Positions 24,037-32,943 of a stretch of 33,188 nt of DNA are shown piece by piece (positions within the stretch are counted from its first letter, which is position 1; each line of letters starts with the position of its first letter). Source of the stretch: Calothrix sp. MO_167.B42 (GTDB lineage Bacteria; Cyanobacteriota; Cyanobacteriia; Cyanobacteriales; Nostocaceae); NCBI GenBank assembly GCA_030065255.1, contig JASJCX010000008.1:1-33188 (forward strand), read 5' to 3'. The notes beneath the pieces were generated by a model. That model saw nothing but the letters and a program-made list of their open reading frames with translations. It ran no database searches and was not told where the DNA came from. The position numbers and the translations under genes are program-made.

Positions 24037-25104
24037 ATGACAAAGGTCGTAGTAGGACTTTCCGGTGGTGTTGATAGTTCCACCGCCGCTGCCATTTTGC
24101 ACCATCAAGGCTATGAAACCATTGGCCTTACCCTGTGGCTCATGAAGGGTAAAGGACAGTGCTGCTCTGAGGGCATGGTTGATGCTGCTTACATTTGCGA
24201 GCAGCTGGGTATACCCCATCACGTGGTTGATATTCGAGAAGTTTTTCAAACTCAAATTGTCGATTATCTAGTCACTGGTTACAGTGCGGGGGTAACTCCT
24301 TTACCTTGCTCCCAGTGCAATAAAACAGTAAAATTCGGCCCAATGGTCAACTATGCCCGGGAAAAATTGGGCAGTGAAAAAATCGCTACTGGTCATTATG
24401 CCCGAATTCGTCATAATCCGGAAACTGGACGTTACGAATTGTTAAGGGCATGCGATCGCAATAAGGATCAATCCTATTTTCTTTATGACTTATCCCAGGA
24501 TTTACTGAGAGCATCAGTGTTTCCACTGGGGGAATTACAAAAAAGTGACACTCGCCGTCTGGCTGCGGAGTATGGATTAAAAACTGCTGATAAGCCAGAA
24601 AGCCAAGACCTATGTTTGGTAGAAAGCAATGGTTCCATGGGAGCATTTCTAGATAAGTATTTGGCTCCCAAACCAGGGGATATTGTTGATACAGAGGGCA
24701 AGGTTTTGGGTCAACATAATGGCATACATCATTACACCATAGGGCAGCGTAAAGGGTTGGGAATTGCCGCCCCTGCACCCCTGTATGTGATTGCCCTAGA
24801 TGCGGTGAAGAATCGCGTTGTAGTGGGCGATCGCACCACAGCCACCCAACCAGAATGTACTGTGGAAAGGGTTAACTGGGTTTCCATTGCTGAACCATCC
24901 AGTCCGATACGAGCAGAAGTGCAAATTCGTTATCGTTCTGCACCAATTGGGGTAACCATAGTTCCTTTGGATAACTCTCGGGCAAGGGTAGTATTTGATG
25001 AACCCCAGTTTAGTGTCACCCCAGGACAAGCAGCAGTTTGGTATGAAGGGGAAAAAGTATTAGGTGGGGGAATTATTGTTAAGGAGTTGACAGTTGACAG
25101 TTGA
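24037..25104 (+). CDS. mnmA: tRNA-specific 2-thiouridylase MnmA
   Basis: A 355-residue enzyme that thiolates U34 of the wobble position in tRNA-Lys, -Glu and -Gln, taking sulfur from the cysteine desulfurase/relay system. The ATP-pyrophosphatase loop is GLSGGVDSS (residues 7-15). The catalytic cysteines are C94 in [10 protein letters not shown] and C193 in SQDLCLV. The C-terminal region has [13 protein letters not shown] and [17 protein letters not shown] 24037 fits the family start. Length is normal. The last five codons before the stop (LTVDS) are made of TTGACAG-type heptamers, so an intergenic repeat has replaced the original end; the core domains are unaffected. It is divergent from the SPOR-like gene. 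Confidence 0.97.
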   Translation: MTKVVVGLSGGVDSSTAAAILHHQGYETIGLTLWLMKGKGQCCSEGMVDAAYICEQLGIPHHVVDIREVFQTQIVDYLVTGYSAGVTPLPCSQCNKTVKFGPMVNYAREKLGSEKIATGHYARIRHNPETGRYELLRACDRNKDQSYFLYDLSQDLLRASVFPLGELQKSDTRRLAAEYGLKTADKPESQDLCLVESNGSMGAFLDKYLAPKPGDIVDTEGKVLGQHNGIHHYTIGQRKGLGIAAPAPLYVIALDAVKNRVVVGDRTTATQPECTVERVNWVSIAEPSSPIRAEVQIRYRSAPIGVTIVPLDNSRARVVFDEPQFSVTPGQAAVWYEGEKVLGGGIIVKELTVDS

Positions 25105-25155
25105 CGGTTGACACTTCGACAAGCTCAGTGCGAGCAGTTGACAGTTGACGGTATT
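25086..25155 (+). repeat. TTGACAG-type heptamer repeat with a shared 40-bp unit
   Basis: Tandem TTGACAG/TTGACGG heptamers are interrupted by GACACTTCGACAAGCTCAGT and GCGAGCAGTTGACAG. The same composite unit recurs at 31803-31883. The first heptamers encode the C-terminus and stop of mnmA. ACTCATT heptamers follow (about 25167-25190). Confidence 0.8.
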
Positions 25156-25286
25156 AAGGAAACTTACTCATTACTCATTACTCATTACTTCCCCACACTC
25201 CGCACACCTCCTTCCCTGGGTACCTGGATTTTGGTAACTTAATAAATACTTAACAACTTGCAGCTGAACGCAGAGAAGGGATTACC

Positions 25287-26453
25287 TTGAGTAACAACAC
25301 ACAGGGCATTGCCCCCCACGGCGGGCATTTAGTAAATCGCATTGCCACACCCGAACAAAAACAAGAGTTTCTGTCTAAGGCAGACTTTTTGCCGCGAGTG
25401 CAACTTGATGAAAGAGCCGTTTCCGATTTGCACATGATTGCTATCGGTGGTTTTAGTCCCCTGACTGGTTTTATGAATCAGGAAGACTACAATCGCGTGG
25501 TATCAGATATGCGACTTGCTAATGGAGTAGCATGGGCAATTCCCGTAACACTCTCAGTATCAGAATCAGAGGCTGATGCCCTCCAGGAAGGCGGTTTAGT
25601 GCGCCTAGATGACAATACAGGTAGATATATTGGTGTTTTACAACTGACACAAAAATATACCTACGATAAGCGCCAGGAGGCAGTTAATGTTTACCGCACG
25701 GACGAAGAAAAGCATCCTGGTGTGAATGTAGTTTATAACCAAGGTGCAATTAATTTGGCTGGGGATGTGTGGTTATTAGAAAGAGATCCCCATCCCCTAT
25801 TTCCCTCTTACCAAATCGATCCTGCAACTTCCCGGTCGATATTTCAAGAAAAGGGTTGGAAAACTGTAGTGGGTTTCCAGACTCGTAATCCCATTCACCG
25901 CGCCCATGAGTACATTCAAAAGTGTGCCCTGGAAACCGTGGATGGATTATTTTTGCATCCACTGGTAGGAGCAACCAAATCAGATGATATTCCGGCTGAT
26001 GTGCGGATGCGCTGCTATGAAATTTTATTGGAGCATTACTATCCTCCCAATCGAGTGGTTTTAGCCATTAATCCCTCGGCCATGCGTTACGCTGGTCCCC
26101 GGGAAGCAATTTTCCATGCTCTAGTCAGGAAAAATTATGGCTGTACCCACTTTATTGTGGGACGGGATCATGCTGGGGTGGGTGACTACTACGGTACCTA
26201 TGATGCCCAGCATATCTTTGATGAATTTCAGCTAGGGGAATTGGGTATTATACCCATGAAGTTTGAACACGCTTTCTACTGTACCCGGACTAAGCAAATG
26301 GCAACCAGCAAAACTAGTCCTAGTAAACCAGAGGAGCGAGTTCACTTATCTGGAACCAAGGTGAGGGAAATGCTGCGCCGGGGAGAATCACCACCACCAG
26401 AATTCTCCCGCCCCGAAGTTGCAGCAGAATTGGCGCGGGCAATGAAAACTTAA
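25287..26453 (+). CDS. sat: ATP sulfurylase (sulfate adenylyltransferase)
   Basis: A 388-residue enzyme that activates sulfate with ATP to adenosine 5'-phosphosulfate, the first step of assimilation. Start codon is TTG at 25287 ([12 protein letters not shown]), supported by AGAAGGGA about 7 nt upstream and by the conserved N-terminus. Catalytic signatures are [12 protein letters not shown] (about 200-211), the [13 protein letters not shown] segment, [17 protein letters not shown] (about 292-308), and [14 protein letters not shown] near the end. The single-domain form lacks an APS kinase fusion, normal for bacteria and cyanobacteria. It follows mnmA by about 180 bp of repeats, so an operon is unlikely. 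Confidence 0.97.
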   Translation: MSNNTQGIAPHGGHLVNRIATPEQKQEFLSKADFLPRVQLDERAVSDLHMIAIGGFSPLTGFMNQEDYNRVVSDMRLANGVAWAIPVTLSVSESEADALQEGGLVRLDDNTGRYIGVLQLTQKYTYDKRQEAVNVYRTDEEKHPGVNVVYNQGAINLAGDVWLLERDPHPLFPSYQIDPATSRSIFQEKGWKTVVGFQTRNPIHRAHEYIQKCALETVDGLFLHPLVGATKSDDIPADVRMRCYEILLEHYYPPNRVVLAINPSAMRYAGPREAIFHALVRKNYGCTHFIVGRDHAGVGDYYGTYDAQHIFDEFQLGELGIIPMKFEHAFYCTRTKQMATSKTSPSKPEERVHLSGTKVREMLRRGESPPPEFSRPEVAAELARAMKT

Positions 26454-27005
26454 GTAAATACTGGTAGTAAATAATACTAAAAACACAAAAAATAATTTGA
26501 ATTTTGTAATTTCAACTTCAGCCCATTAAGCTGATATAGCAATCAAAATTGAGTTGTAAAAATTAAGCTGGCAAATTATATGAAATCCGGATGATTAGTT
26601 ACCGTAAAAACCTCACCCCGTCGGTGGTGGACACCCCTCTCCTTATTCATCACGTGTACACACAAGTCTATATAGCCCCCTAAATCCCCTGCCCCCGTGA
26701 CCCCCTGCCCCCGTGACCCCCAATTATGGGGGTACCTGGGGGTACCTGGGGGACTTTCAAAATCTTGTCCCCCCAATTTTGGGGGTTAGGGGGCGTTTCG
26801 GTGGAGACTTGAATAAATTCGATCGCTTGTGTGTACACCGTATCCTTATTCAGGAGAGGGGAAGGGGTGAGGTGACAACAATATGGTAAGTCCCACAAGC
26901 GGATTTGATATTAGGGGTTAGAAAGGGAGCAATATCTCTTATACTCTGATTCAGAAATAACTTAGGATTGCTATAACTAATTGGCTAAGGGCTGAAAGCT
27001 GAATT
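26454..27005. other. intergenic region carrying a repeat element
   Basis: No gene is seen. Most of it is the palindromic element at 26609-26873. The promoter of the caspase-like gene should lie in 26880-27000. Confidence 0.6.
26609..26873. mobile_element. MITE-like element with GTGTACACACAAG arms, copy A
   Basis: Outer arms AACCTCACCCC and GGGGTGAGGT enclose CCTCTCCTTATTCA and its partner, then GTGTACACACAAG (26654-26666) and CTTGTGTGTACAC (26826-26838). The core has CCCCCAATT.TGGGGG palindromes and GTACCTGGGG repeats. A second copy begins at 32944. No coding capacity; likely a non-autonomous element. Confidence 0.65.
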
Positions 27006-29192
27006 ATGAAGCGGCGGACTTTTTTGCAACGGTTTGGATTTCTTGTCGCGGCAATGGGGTTGTCTCAGGCGGAGTGGTTATCTTTAGGGAACCGCTACTA
27101 CCAGGCTTTGGCACAACCCAGTCCGCGCAAATTTGCCTTACTAGTAGGAATTAATGAGTATTCTCAAAATTCCCCACTTGCTGGCTGTGTGATGGATGTG
27201 GAACTACAAAGAGAGCTGTTGATTCACCGCTTCGGCTTCTTGAATTCCCATATTTTGACTTTGACAGATAAACAAGCTTCCCGGGAATCCCTGGAAAATG
27301 CTTTTCAAGAACATCTTGTGAAGCAAGCAAAACCAGAAGATGTGGTAGTGTTCCACTTTAGTGGTTATGGTTGTCGGATTGAATCTGAAATATTACTGCC
27401 AAGGTGGAACAATGCTTTAGTAACTAAATCTAGTAAGGGGGAAGTAGAGGATTATTTACTAGAAAATACCTTACAATTATTATTGCGATCGCTTGAAACT
27501 GAACGAAGTACTGTAGTTATCGATAGTAGTTATTACACTCCCGATGTACTATTGCCCTCGGGATGGAAAATCCGTGCTTGCCAACCCCCTACCCAGGCAA
27601 GTGTGGCAGATGGGGAAAGGGAATTACAAGAAAATTTGCGCTATCAATTGGCAGCCAATAATTTACTTGGGGTCGATTTACCTATAACATTTCTTACACC
27701 AAATTCTGACAGTAAACAAGCTGCTAGGGAGTTGCTATTTGCTGATTGCAGTGCGGGTTTATTTACCTATGCCTTGACACAATACCTGTGGGAAACTCTG
27801 CCCGCAACCACAATTCAAGTTAGCCTTTCCCAAACGGCAAACTCTATGTATCAGTTGGGGAGCTACCAACAGCCTGGATTGTTGGCTGGAAAGACTAGTC
27901 CCAAGCAAATTGCGGATAATTTTCTCCCATCCCTCACCGTTGGGGCAGAGGGAGTAGTGCAAAATGTGGAAGAGGATGGGGATATTACTCTCTGGTTAGG
28001 GGGAATACCAGCCCACATACTGCCATACTATGGTGTCAACTCCCAACTTTCCCTCCTCGGCGAAGAAGAGGAAAAAACTAAGTTGGTATTGCGCTCTCGC
28101 AGTGGATTGAAAGCAAAAGCTAAAATTTCTCGCAATGATAGTTCATCTGTACCACAATCAGGGCAACTAGTTCAGGAAGCAATTCGGGTAATACCCAAGA
28201 ATATTGACTTAACTTTGGCCTTGGGAACCACCTTAGAGAGAATTGAACGGGTAGATGCAACTAGTGCTTTGTCTACTTTGAATAATGTTACATCAGTAAT
28301 TGCCGGAGAACAGCCAGCAGATTGCGTATTTGGCAAATTACCAATATTGAAAACATCTGAAAAGGAGTCTAGTAACTCCATGGTGACTCCTCCCAGCCGC
28401 TATGGTTTATTTTCTCTGGATGGGAATTTAATCCCCAACACTGGAGGAAAAGTTGGTGAAGTTGTCAAATTGGCTATCAAGCGATTAGCCCCCAAAATGC
28501 AAATTATCCAGGCAGCAAAGTTATGGCGGTTGACAGAAAATGCTAATTCTTCGGGTTTGAGCTTAAAGGTAAATCTGGAAATAGTTAGTGGCATTGTTCC
28601 GCGAATAGTTACCCAGCGCCAAACTCTGCGGACAATCTCTACCATACCTCCAGCCAGGAAAACAGTTAGTGCTGACAGTGGAAAATTACCCATTATTCCC
28701 ATTGGTAGTCGCATCCAGTATCGGATTCAAAATACAGGCAATCGTCCTATATACCTCATGGTTTTGGGTTTAGATACTTCCATAAATGCCTATGCCCTTT
28801 ACCCATGGGCAAACCTGGAAGATGATGATAGCGGCGATAATAAACCTTTGCTCCAAAATATAATGATTGCCCCTGGCAAAACCTCAATCGTACCCTTACC
28901 CAAAATTGGTTTTCAATGGTTGATTGCAGGACCTGCTTTTTTTGCAGAAACCCAACTAATTTTTAGCACCGCACCCTTTACACAAACCTTAGAGCAACAA
29001 GCTGCTAAACATCACGGTTCAATTCAACAGCGAATTGCTCCTTTACTCAATCCTGTGGAAGTGGCACAGGCATTGTTGCAAGATTTGCATAATGCTAGTG
29101 CCGAGCCATCTAGTGCTAATACCACAACTGACTTTTATAGTTTGAATGTGAATAATTGGGCAAGTTTCAGCTTTATTTATCAAGTAGCCTAG
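27006..29192 (+). CDS. Tat-exported pseudo-orthocaspase with DUF4384-like domain
   Basis: A 728-residue protein. The N-terminus MKRRTFLQRFGFLVAAMG is a twin-arginine signal, so export is expected. The caspase-like p20 fold spans about residues 41-260: RKFALLVGINEY, DVELQRELL, VVVFHFSGYGC and STVVIDSSYY. Active enzymes have histidine in S-G-H-G and cysteine in D-x-C; here they are Y121 and S175. Both catalytic residues are lost in the Tyr/Ser pattern reported for some cyanobacterial caspase homologues, so peptidase activity is not expected. The C-terminal part (about 560-700) resembles DUF4384, with GSRIQYRIQNTGNRPIYLMV. A binding or scaffold role is inferred. holB begins 13 bp downstream and may be co-transcribed. 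Confidence 0.88.
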   Translation: MKRRTFLQRFGFLVAAMGLSQAEWLSLGNRYYQALAQPSPRKFALLVGINEYSQNSPLAGCVMDVELQRELLIHRFGFLNSHILTLTDKQASRESLENAFQEHLVKQAKPEDVVVFHFSGYGCRIESEILLPRWNNALVTKSSKGEVEDYLLENTLQLLLRSLETERSTVVIDSSYYTPDVLLPSGWKIRACQPPTQASVADGERELQENLRYQLAANNLLGVDLPITFLTPNSDSKQAARELLFADCSAGLFTYALTQYLWETLPATTIQVSLSQTANSMYQLGSYQQPGLLAGKTSPKQIADNFLPSLTVGAEGVVQNVEEDGDITLWLGGIPAHILPYYGVNSQLSLLGEEEEKTKLVLRSRSGLKAKAKISRNDSSSVPQSGQLVQEAIRVIPKNIDLTLALGTTLERIERVDATSALSTLNNVTSVIAGEQPADCVFGKLPILKTSEKESSNSMVTPPSRYGLFSLDGNLIPNTGGKVGEVVKLAIKRLAPKMQIIQAAKLWRLTENANSSGLSLKVNLEIVSGIVPRIVTQRQTLRTISTIPPARKTVSADSGKLPIIPIGSRIQYRIQNTGNRPIYLMVLGLDTSINAYALYPWANLEDDDSGDNKPLLQNIMIAPGKTSIVPLPKIGFQWLIAGPAFFAETQLIFSTAPFTQTLEQQAAKHHGSIQQRIAPLLNPVEVAQALLQDLHNASAEPSSANTTTDFYSLNVNNWASFSFIYQVA

Positions 29193-29205
29193 ATTTTGGC
29201 AATTG

Positions 29206-30123
29206 ATGGAGCAATTTTCACCACTGGTAGGACAAACTCAAGCAGTAGAATTACTGAGTCAGGCAGTAATAAAAGAACGTGTTGCCCCAGCGTATTTATT
29301 CGCCGGAGCGCCGGGAATAGGCAGGAGTTTAGCAGCACGATGCTTCATCAAATTATTATTTACGGGCTCGAAACATCGTCAAATTATTAACAATCATCCT
29401 GACTTATTATGGGTGGAACCCACATATCAACACCAGGGACAACGCCTGACTGTTGCCGAAGCCGCAGAAAAAGGATTCAAACGCAAAGCACCACCTGTAA
29501 TTCGGTTAGAGCAAATTCGGGAAATTACTCAATTTCTCAGTCGTCCACCTCTGGAAGCCCCAAGGCAGGTGGTGGTATTGTCGGAAACCGAAAAAATGGC
29601 AGAGGCTGCTGCTAATGCCTTGCTCAAAACCCTAGAAGAACCCGGACAAGCAACACTGATTTTAATCGCACCTTCCCCAGACTCCATTTTGTCAACCTTA
29701 GTATCTCGGTGCCAGCGCATCCCCTTTTATCGCCTGGAACCAACTGCTATGGCACAAGTATTAAGGCAAACCGGACATGAAGCAATTTTGCAAAATCCCA
29801 CCATTTTAAATATTGCTGCTGGTAGTCCTGGGGAAGCGATCGCATCTTTTCATCAGTTACAAAATATACCACTAGAATTATTGGCCCAGGTGACGCAACC
29901 ACCACGAAATTACCGTCATGCTCTAGAAATGGCTAAACAAATCGATAAAGTTTTAGATACGGAGGCTCAATTGTGGTTAGTTGATTATTTGCAACAGTCT
30001 CACTGGCAAAGGGGTTGTCAACCAAGTACTATTCAACAATTAGAACAAGCCCGTAAGTCCTTATTGTGTTACGCTCAACCACGTTTAGTTTGGGAATGTA
30101 CGTTTTTGAGTATGTGTGTTTAA
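29206..30123 (+). CDS. holB: DNA polymerase III clamp-loader subunit delta prime
   Basis: A 305-residue AAA+ clamp-loader subunit. ATG 29206 (MEQFSPLVGQTQA) is preferred over the in-frame TTG just before it. The degenerate P-loop FAGAPGIGRSLAAR has Arg for the Lys of a true Walker A, consistent with delta prime not hydrolysing ATP. SETEKMAEAAANALLKTLEEP and STLVSRCQRIPF (the SRC motif) are diagnostic. The C-terminal helical collar domain covers about 210-305. The four-cysteine zinc module of the E. coli protein is not present. The subunit stabilises the loader that places the sliding clamp on DNA. It follows the caspase-like gene by only 13 bp. Confidence 0.93.
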   Translation: MEQFSPLVGQTQAVELLSQAVIKERVAPAYLFAGAPGIGRSLAARCFIKLLFTGSKHRQIINNHPDLLWVEPTYQHQGQRLTVAEAAEKGFKRKAPPVIRLEQIREITQFLSRPPLEAPRQVVVLSETEKMAEAAANALLKTLEEPGQATLILIAPSPDSILSTLVSRCQRIPFYRLEPTAMAQVLRQTGHEAILQNPTILNIAAGSPGEAIASFHQLQNIPLELLAQVTQPPRNYRHALEMAKQIDKVLDTEAQLWLVDYLQQSHWQRGCQPSTIQQLEQARKSLLCYAQPRLVWECTFLSMCV

Positions 30124-30533
30124 CTGACATTTTGCACCATTCTCAATAAGCCCGATATCCCGCCCGGAACTTAAGTTCCACCGCTAGTAGCTTAAGTCCA
30201 TTGAAATGGACTGGAATCCTTTCTCATACCAATTTGCTTTCAAAGATAGTCCGTATATCATTGCGACTGGAGCGGAGCAGAAGGAAGCAATCTGTTCCAA
30301 CTCGAACTACTACAACTTCTTTTAATTAATACCTCTTACCTTCTGCCCTCTGCCCTTGGAGCTTCCTGCCTTTTTTTGTAAAATCTCCGTTGCAAAACGC
30401 AATTCTAAATTCTAAATTCTAAATTCTAAATTATTTTAAAATCTCATTAGTTTTAAGTACCAAAGTAGTCTAAACTCCATTTACATCTATCAGGTATTTT
30501 GAATTTTGCAGTGGTGCAAACTTAGGAGTGAGT
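30124..30533. other. intergenic region with a heptamer repeat
   Basis: No gene is seen. It contains four TTCTAAA heptamers (30403-30430) and an imperfect palindrome around 30171-30230 (CTTAAGTTCCACC.. / ..CTTAAGTCCATTG). The promoter of the nucleoside transporter should lie in 30440-30525. Confidence 0.5.
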
Positions 30534-31790
30534 ATGGAATGGGAACGCTTGATTTCATTATTGGGAATATTTGTATTTGTAGGTTTATCCTACGCTTTAT
30601 CAATAAATCGTCGTGCCATCCGTTGGCAACCAGTACTGTGGGGGATTGGCTTACAATTAGTTTTCGGCATTTTAATTCTCAGGACACAACCGGGTTTGGT
30701 GATGTTTCAATTCCTCGGTGATGCGGTGAGTCAATTTTTGAACTTTTCTGATGCTGGAGCAAAGTTTGTTTTTGGGGATAACTTTGAAGAACACTTTTTA
30801 GCTTTTAAAGTATTGCCCACAATTATTTTTTTCTCAGCCTTTATTACGGTACTTTACCACTACGGAATTTTACAGCGAATAGTGCAAATAGTAGCGGTAG
30901 TCATGATGAGAACCATGAAAACATCAGGTTCCGAATCCCTTTCAGCTGCGGCAAATATTTTTGTAGGACAAACGGAAGCTCCATTAATGATTAAACCCTA
31001 TGTGGAGACAATGACTCGTTCTGAGTTGCATGCCATTATGACAGGGGGATTTGCCACCATTGCTGGGGGAGTCATGGCAGCATATATATCCTTTGGGGTG
31101 CCAGCAGAACACTTGATTGCGGCTTCAGTCATGTCTGCACCAGCAGCACTGGCTATTTCTAAGTTACTTTATCCAGAAACTGAAAAATCCCTGACTGCGG
31201 GTAAAGTCCAAGTCAAGGTAGATAGTACCTATGCCAATGCCATTGATGCGGCGGCTACTGGTGCTAGTGAGGGGATGAAGTTGGCGTTAAATGTGGCAGC
31301 AATGCTGATTGCTTTTTTAGGATTGTTGGCTCTGGTAAATGGCATACTCGGATGGATTGGTTCTCTGATAAATTTTCCCCAACTATCTTTAGAGTTGATA
31401 TTCTCATACCTGCTTTCCCCCGTGGCTTGGTTGATGGGCGTACCCTGGGCAGACTGTGGACAAGTAGGCATATTACTAGGTAAAAAAACTATCTTGAATG
31501 AGTTTGTTGCTTACTTAGACTTAAAAACCTTAATAGAAAATAGCCAGAAAATTGATACTGGGGCTGTGGCTGCGGATAGTTTACCAGTAATTTCCGAGCG
31601 AGCAAAACTAATTAGTACCTATGCCCTATGTGGTTTCTCTAATATTGGTTCCATTGGAATTCAAATAGGAGGCATTGGGGGAATTGCACCTAAACGGCAA
31701 GCAGACTTGGCACAGATGGGAATTAGAGCCATGGTTGGAGGTGCGATCGCTTGTTTTATGACTGCTTGTATTGCGGGAATGCTGTTGTAA
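30534..31790 (+). CDS. CNT-family nucleoside transporter (NupC-like)
   Basis: A 418-residue concentrative nucleoside transporter. ATG 30534 is preferred because AGGAG ends 5 nt before it; a GTG at 30528 would add two residues. There are about ten hydrophobic segments. Family motifs include SGSESLSAAANIFVGQTEAP (near residues 125-145), MTGGFATIAGGVMAAY, and GFSNIGSIGIQIGGIGGIAP close to the C-terminus. CNT proteins couple uptake of nucleosides to Na+ or H+ flow. In cyanobacteria the substrate is untested; salvage of extracellular or leaked nucleosides is plausible. The gene appears monocistronic. Confidence 0.92.
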   Translation: MEWERLISLLGIFVFVGLSYALSINRRAIRWQPVLWGIGLQLVFGILILRTQPGLVMFQFLGDAVSQFLNFSDAGAKFVFGDNFEEHFLAFKVLPTIIFFSAFITVLYHYGILQRIVQIVAVVMMRTMKTSGSESLSAAANIFVGQTEAPLMIKPYVETMTRSELHAIMTGGFATIAGGVMAAYISFGVPAEHLIAASVMSAPAALAISKLLYPETEKSLTAGKVQVKVDSTYANAIDAAATGASEGMKLALNVAAMLIAFLGLLALVNGILGWIGSLINFPQLSLELIFSYLLSPVAWLMGVPWADCGQVGILLGKKTILNEFVAYLDLKTLIENSQKIDTGAVAADSLPVISERAKLISTYALCGFSNIGSIGIQIGGIGGIAPKRQADLAQMGIRAMVGGAIACFMTACIAGMLL

Positions 31791-31802
31791 TTTATCATAC
31801 TT

Positions 31803-31883
31803 GTTGATGGTTGACGGTTGACGGTTGGCAGTTGATGGTTGACACTTCGACAAGCTCAGTGCGAGCAGTTGACAGTTGGCGGT
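31803..31883 (+). repeat. TTGACAG-type heptamer repeat, second copy
   Basis: TTGACGG/TTGGCAG/TTGATGG heptamers followed by the same GACACTTCGACAAGCTCAGT and GCGAGCAGTTGACAG unit seen at 25110-25147. It starts just after the nucleoside transporter gene. Confidence 0.8.
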
Positions 31884-32296
31884 TAAACGTTAAACTTCCT
31901 TCACTCCCCCTGCTCCCTGCTCCCTGCCCCATACTTAGAAGTCAGGGAAGTATTTTTTAATTGGTATAGCAATGGACATATTGCTTAGGACAGTATTGTT
32001 CGATTAAAGAACTGTCACCGAAGAGGCAGGCAGGGGGTAGGGGGAGTGAGGGGATGAGGAGGTGAGGGGAGTGTGGGGAGTGTGGGAGGTTTAACCATCA
32101 ACTATCAACTCTTAATTCCTAACTCTTAACTCTTAACTCTTAACTCTTAACCATCAACTGTCAACTGAAAACACTTCACACTTCTTTATATACAAAACCC
32201 CTTGTCAGCCATGCTCACGGGTGGATTTTGCCGTAACCTGATTAATGGGAGTAGTTGCATTCACCTGTAATAAGAAATATATCGAGGTTACGATTT
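31884..32296. other. intergenic region upstream of hemJ with G-rich and heptamer repeats
   Basis: No gene is seen. A G-rich purine tract lies at about 32023-32090. Then come TAACTCT heptamers at about 32119-32150, followed by CATCAACTGTCAACTG. The hemJ promoter should lie in 32160-32280. Confidence 0.6.
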
Positions 32297-32881
32297 ATGG
32301 CATATCCCTGGTTTAAGGCATTTCATATTATTGGCGTAGTGGTTTGGTTTGCTGGATTGTTTTACCTAGTACGCCTATTTATCTACCACATTGAAGCGGA
32401 GCAGGAGCCAGAACCAGCAAATACGATTCTGAAAAATCAGTATCAAATCATGGAAAAAAGGCTCTACGGCATTATTACCACACCGGGGATGGTGGTGACA
32501 GTGGCTTGTGCCATTGGTTTGTTGGTGACAGAACCAGATTACTTAAAACAAACTTGGTTACACTTCAAATTGGGATTTGTTGCTTTATTACTGGCTTACC
32601 ATTTTTATTGCGGTCGGTTAATGAAACTATTAGAGCAAGGTAAGTGTAATTGGACTAGCAAACAAATGCGTGCCATGAATGAAGCACCTACTTTAATGTT
32701 AGTAGTAATTGTCATGTTGGCAGTATTTAAAAACAGTTTGCCTACAAGTATGACAGCTTGGGTAATTTTTGGTTTAGTCATTTTAATGGCGGTAACAATT
32801 CAACTGTACGCCAAAAAACGGAGACTGGATAAAGAGAAGGAATTGGCACAAATGAATCAAGTTCCCCAGCAACAAGCGTAA
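32297..32881 (+). CDS. hemJ: HemJ protoporphyrinogen IX oxidase
   Basis: A 194-residue membrane enzyme that oxidises protoporphyrinogen IX to protoporphyrin IX, feeding both heme and chlorophyll synthesis. I chose ATG 32297 (MAYPWFKAFHIIG) because GAGGT lies 8-9 nt upstream and it matches the Synechocystis HemJ start as I recall it; a TTG at 32255 would add 14 residues. About four to five transmembrane helices: HIIGVVVWFAGLFYLV, GMVVTVACAIGLLV, LGFVALLLAYHFYC, TLMLVVIVMLAVF and WVIFGLVILMAVTI. H10, corresponding to the heme-ligating histidine known in the family, is present. The C-terminus is basic. The PPOX role is well established for HemJ in cyanobacteria. Confidence 0.95.
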   Translation: MAYPWFKAFHIIGVVVWFAGLFYLVRLFIYHIEAEQEPEPANTILKNQYQIMEKRLYGIITTPGMVVTVACAIGLLVTEPDYLKQTWLHFKLGFVALLLAYHFYCGRLMKLLEQGKCNWTSKQMRAMNEAPTLMLVVIVMLAVFKNSLPTSMTAWVIFGLVILMAVTIQLYAKKRRLDKEKELAQMNQVPQQQA

Positions 32882-32943
32882 AATATTGGGGATTATTAGG
32901 TGCGTTATATTGCATTTCCTACAAAGAGTGAAGTATACATCAA

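Noticed and set aside
25160-25195. ACTCATT heptamers as regulatory direct repeats for sat
   Set aside because: They belong to the simple heptamer class found at several intergenic sites here (TTCTAAA, TAACTCT, CTGTAGC), so a specific operator is not supported.
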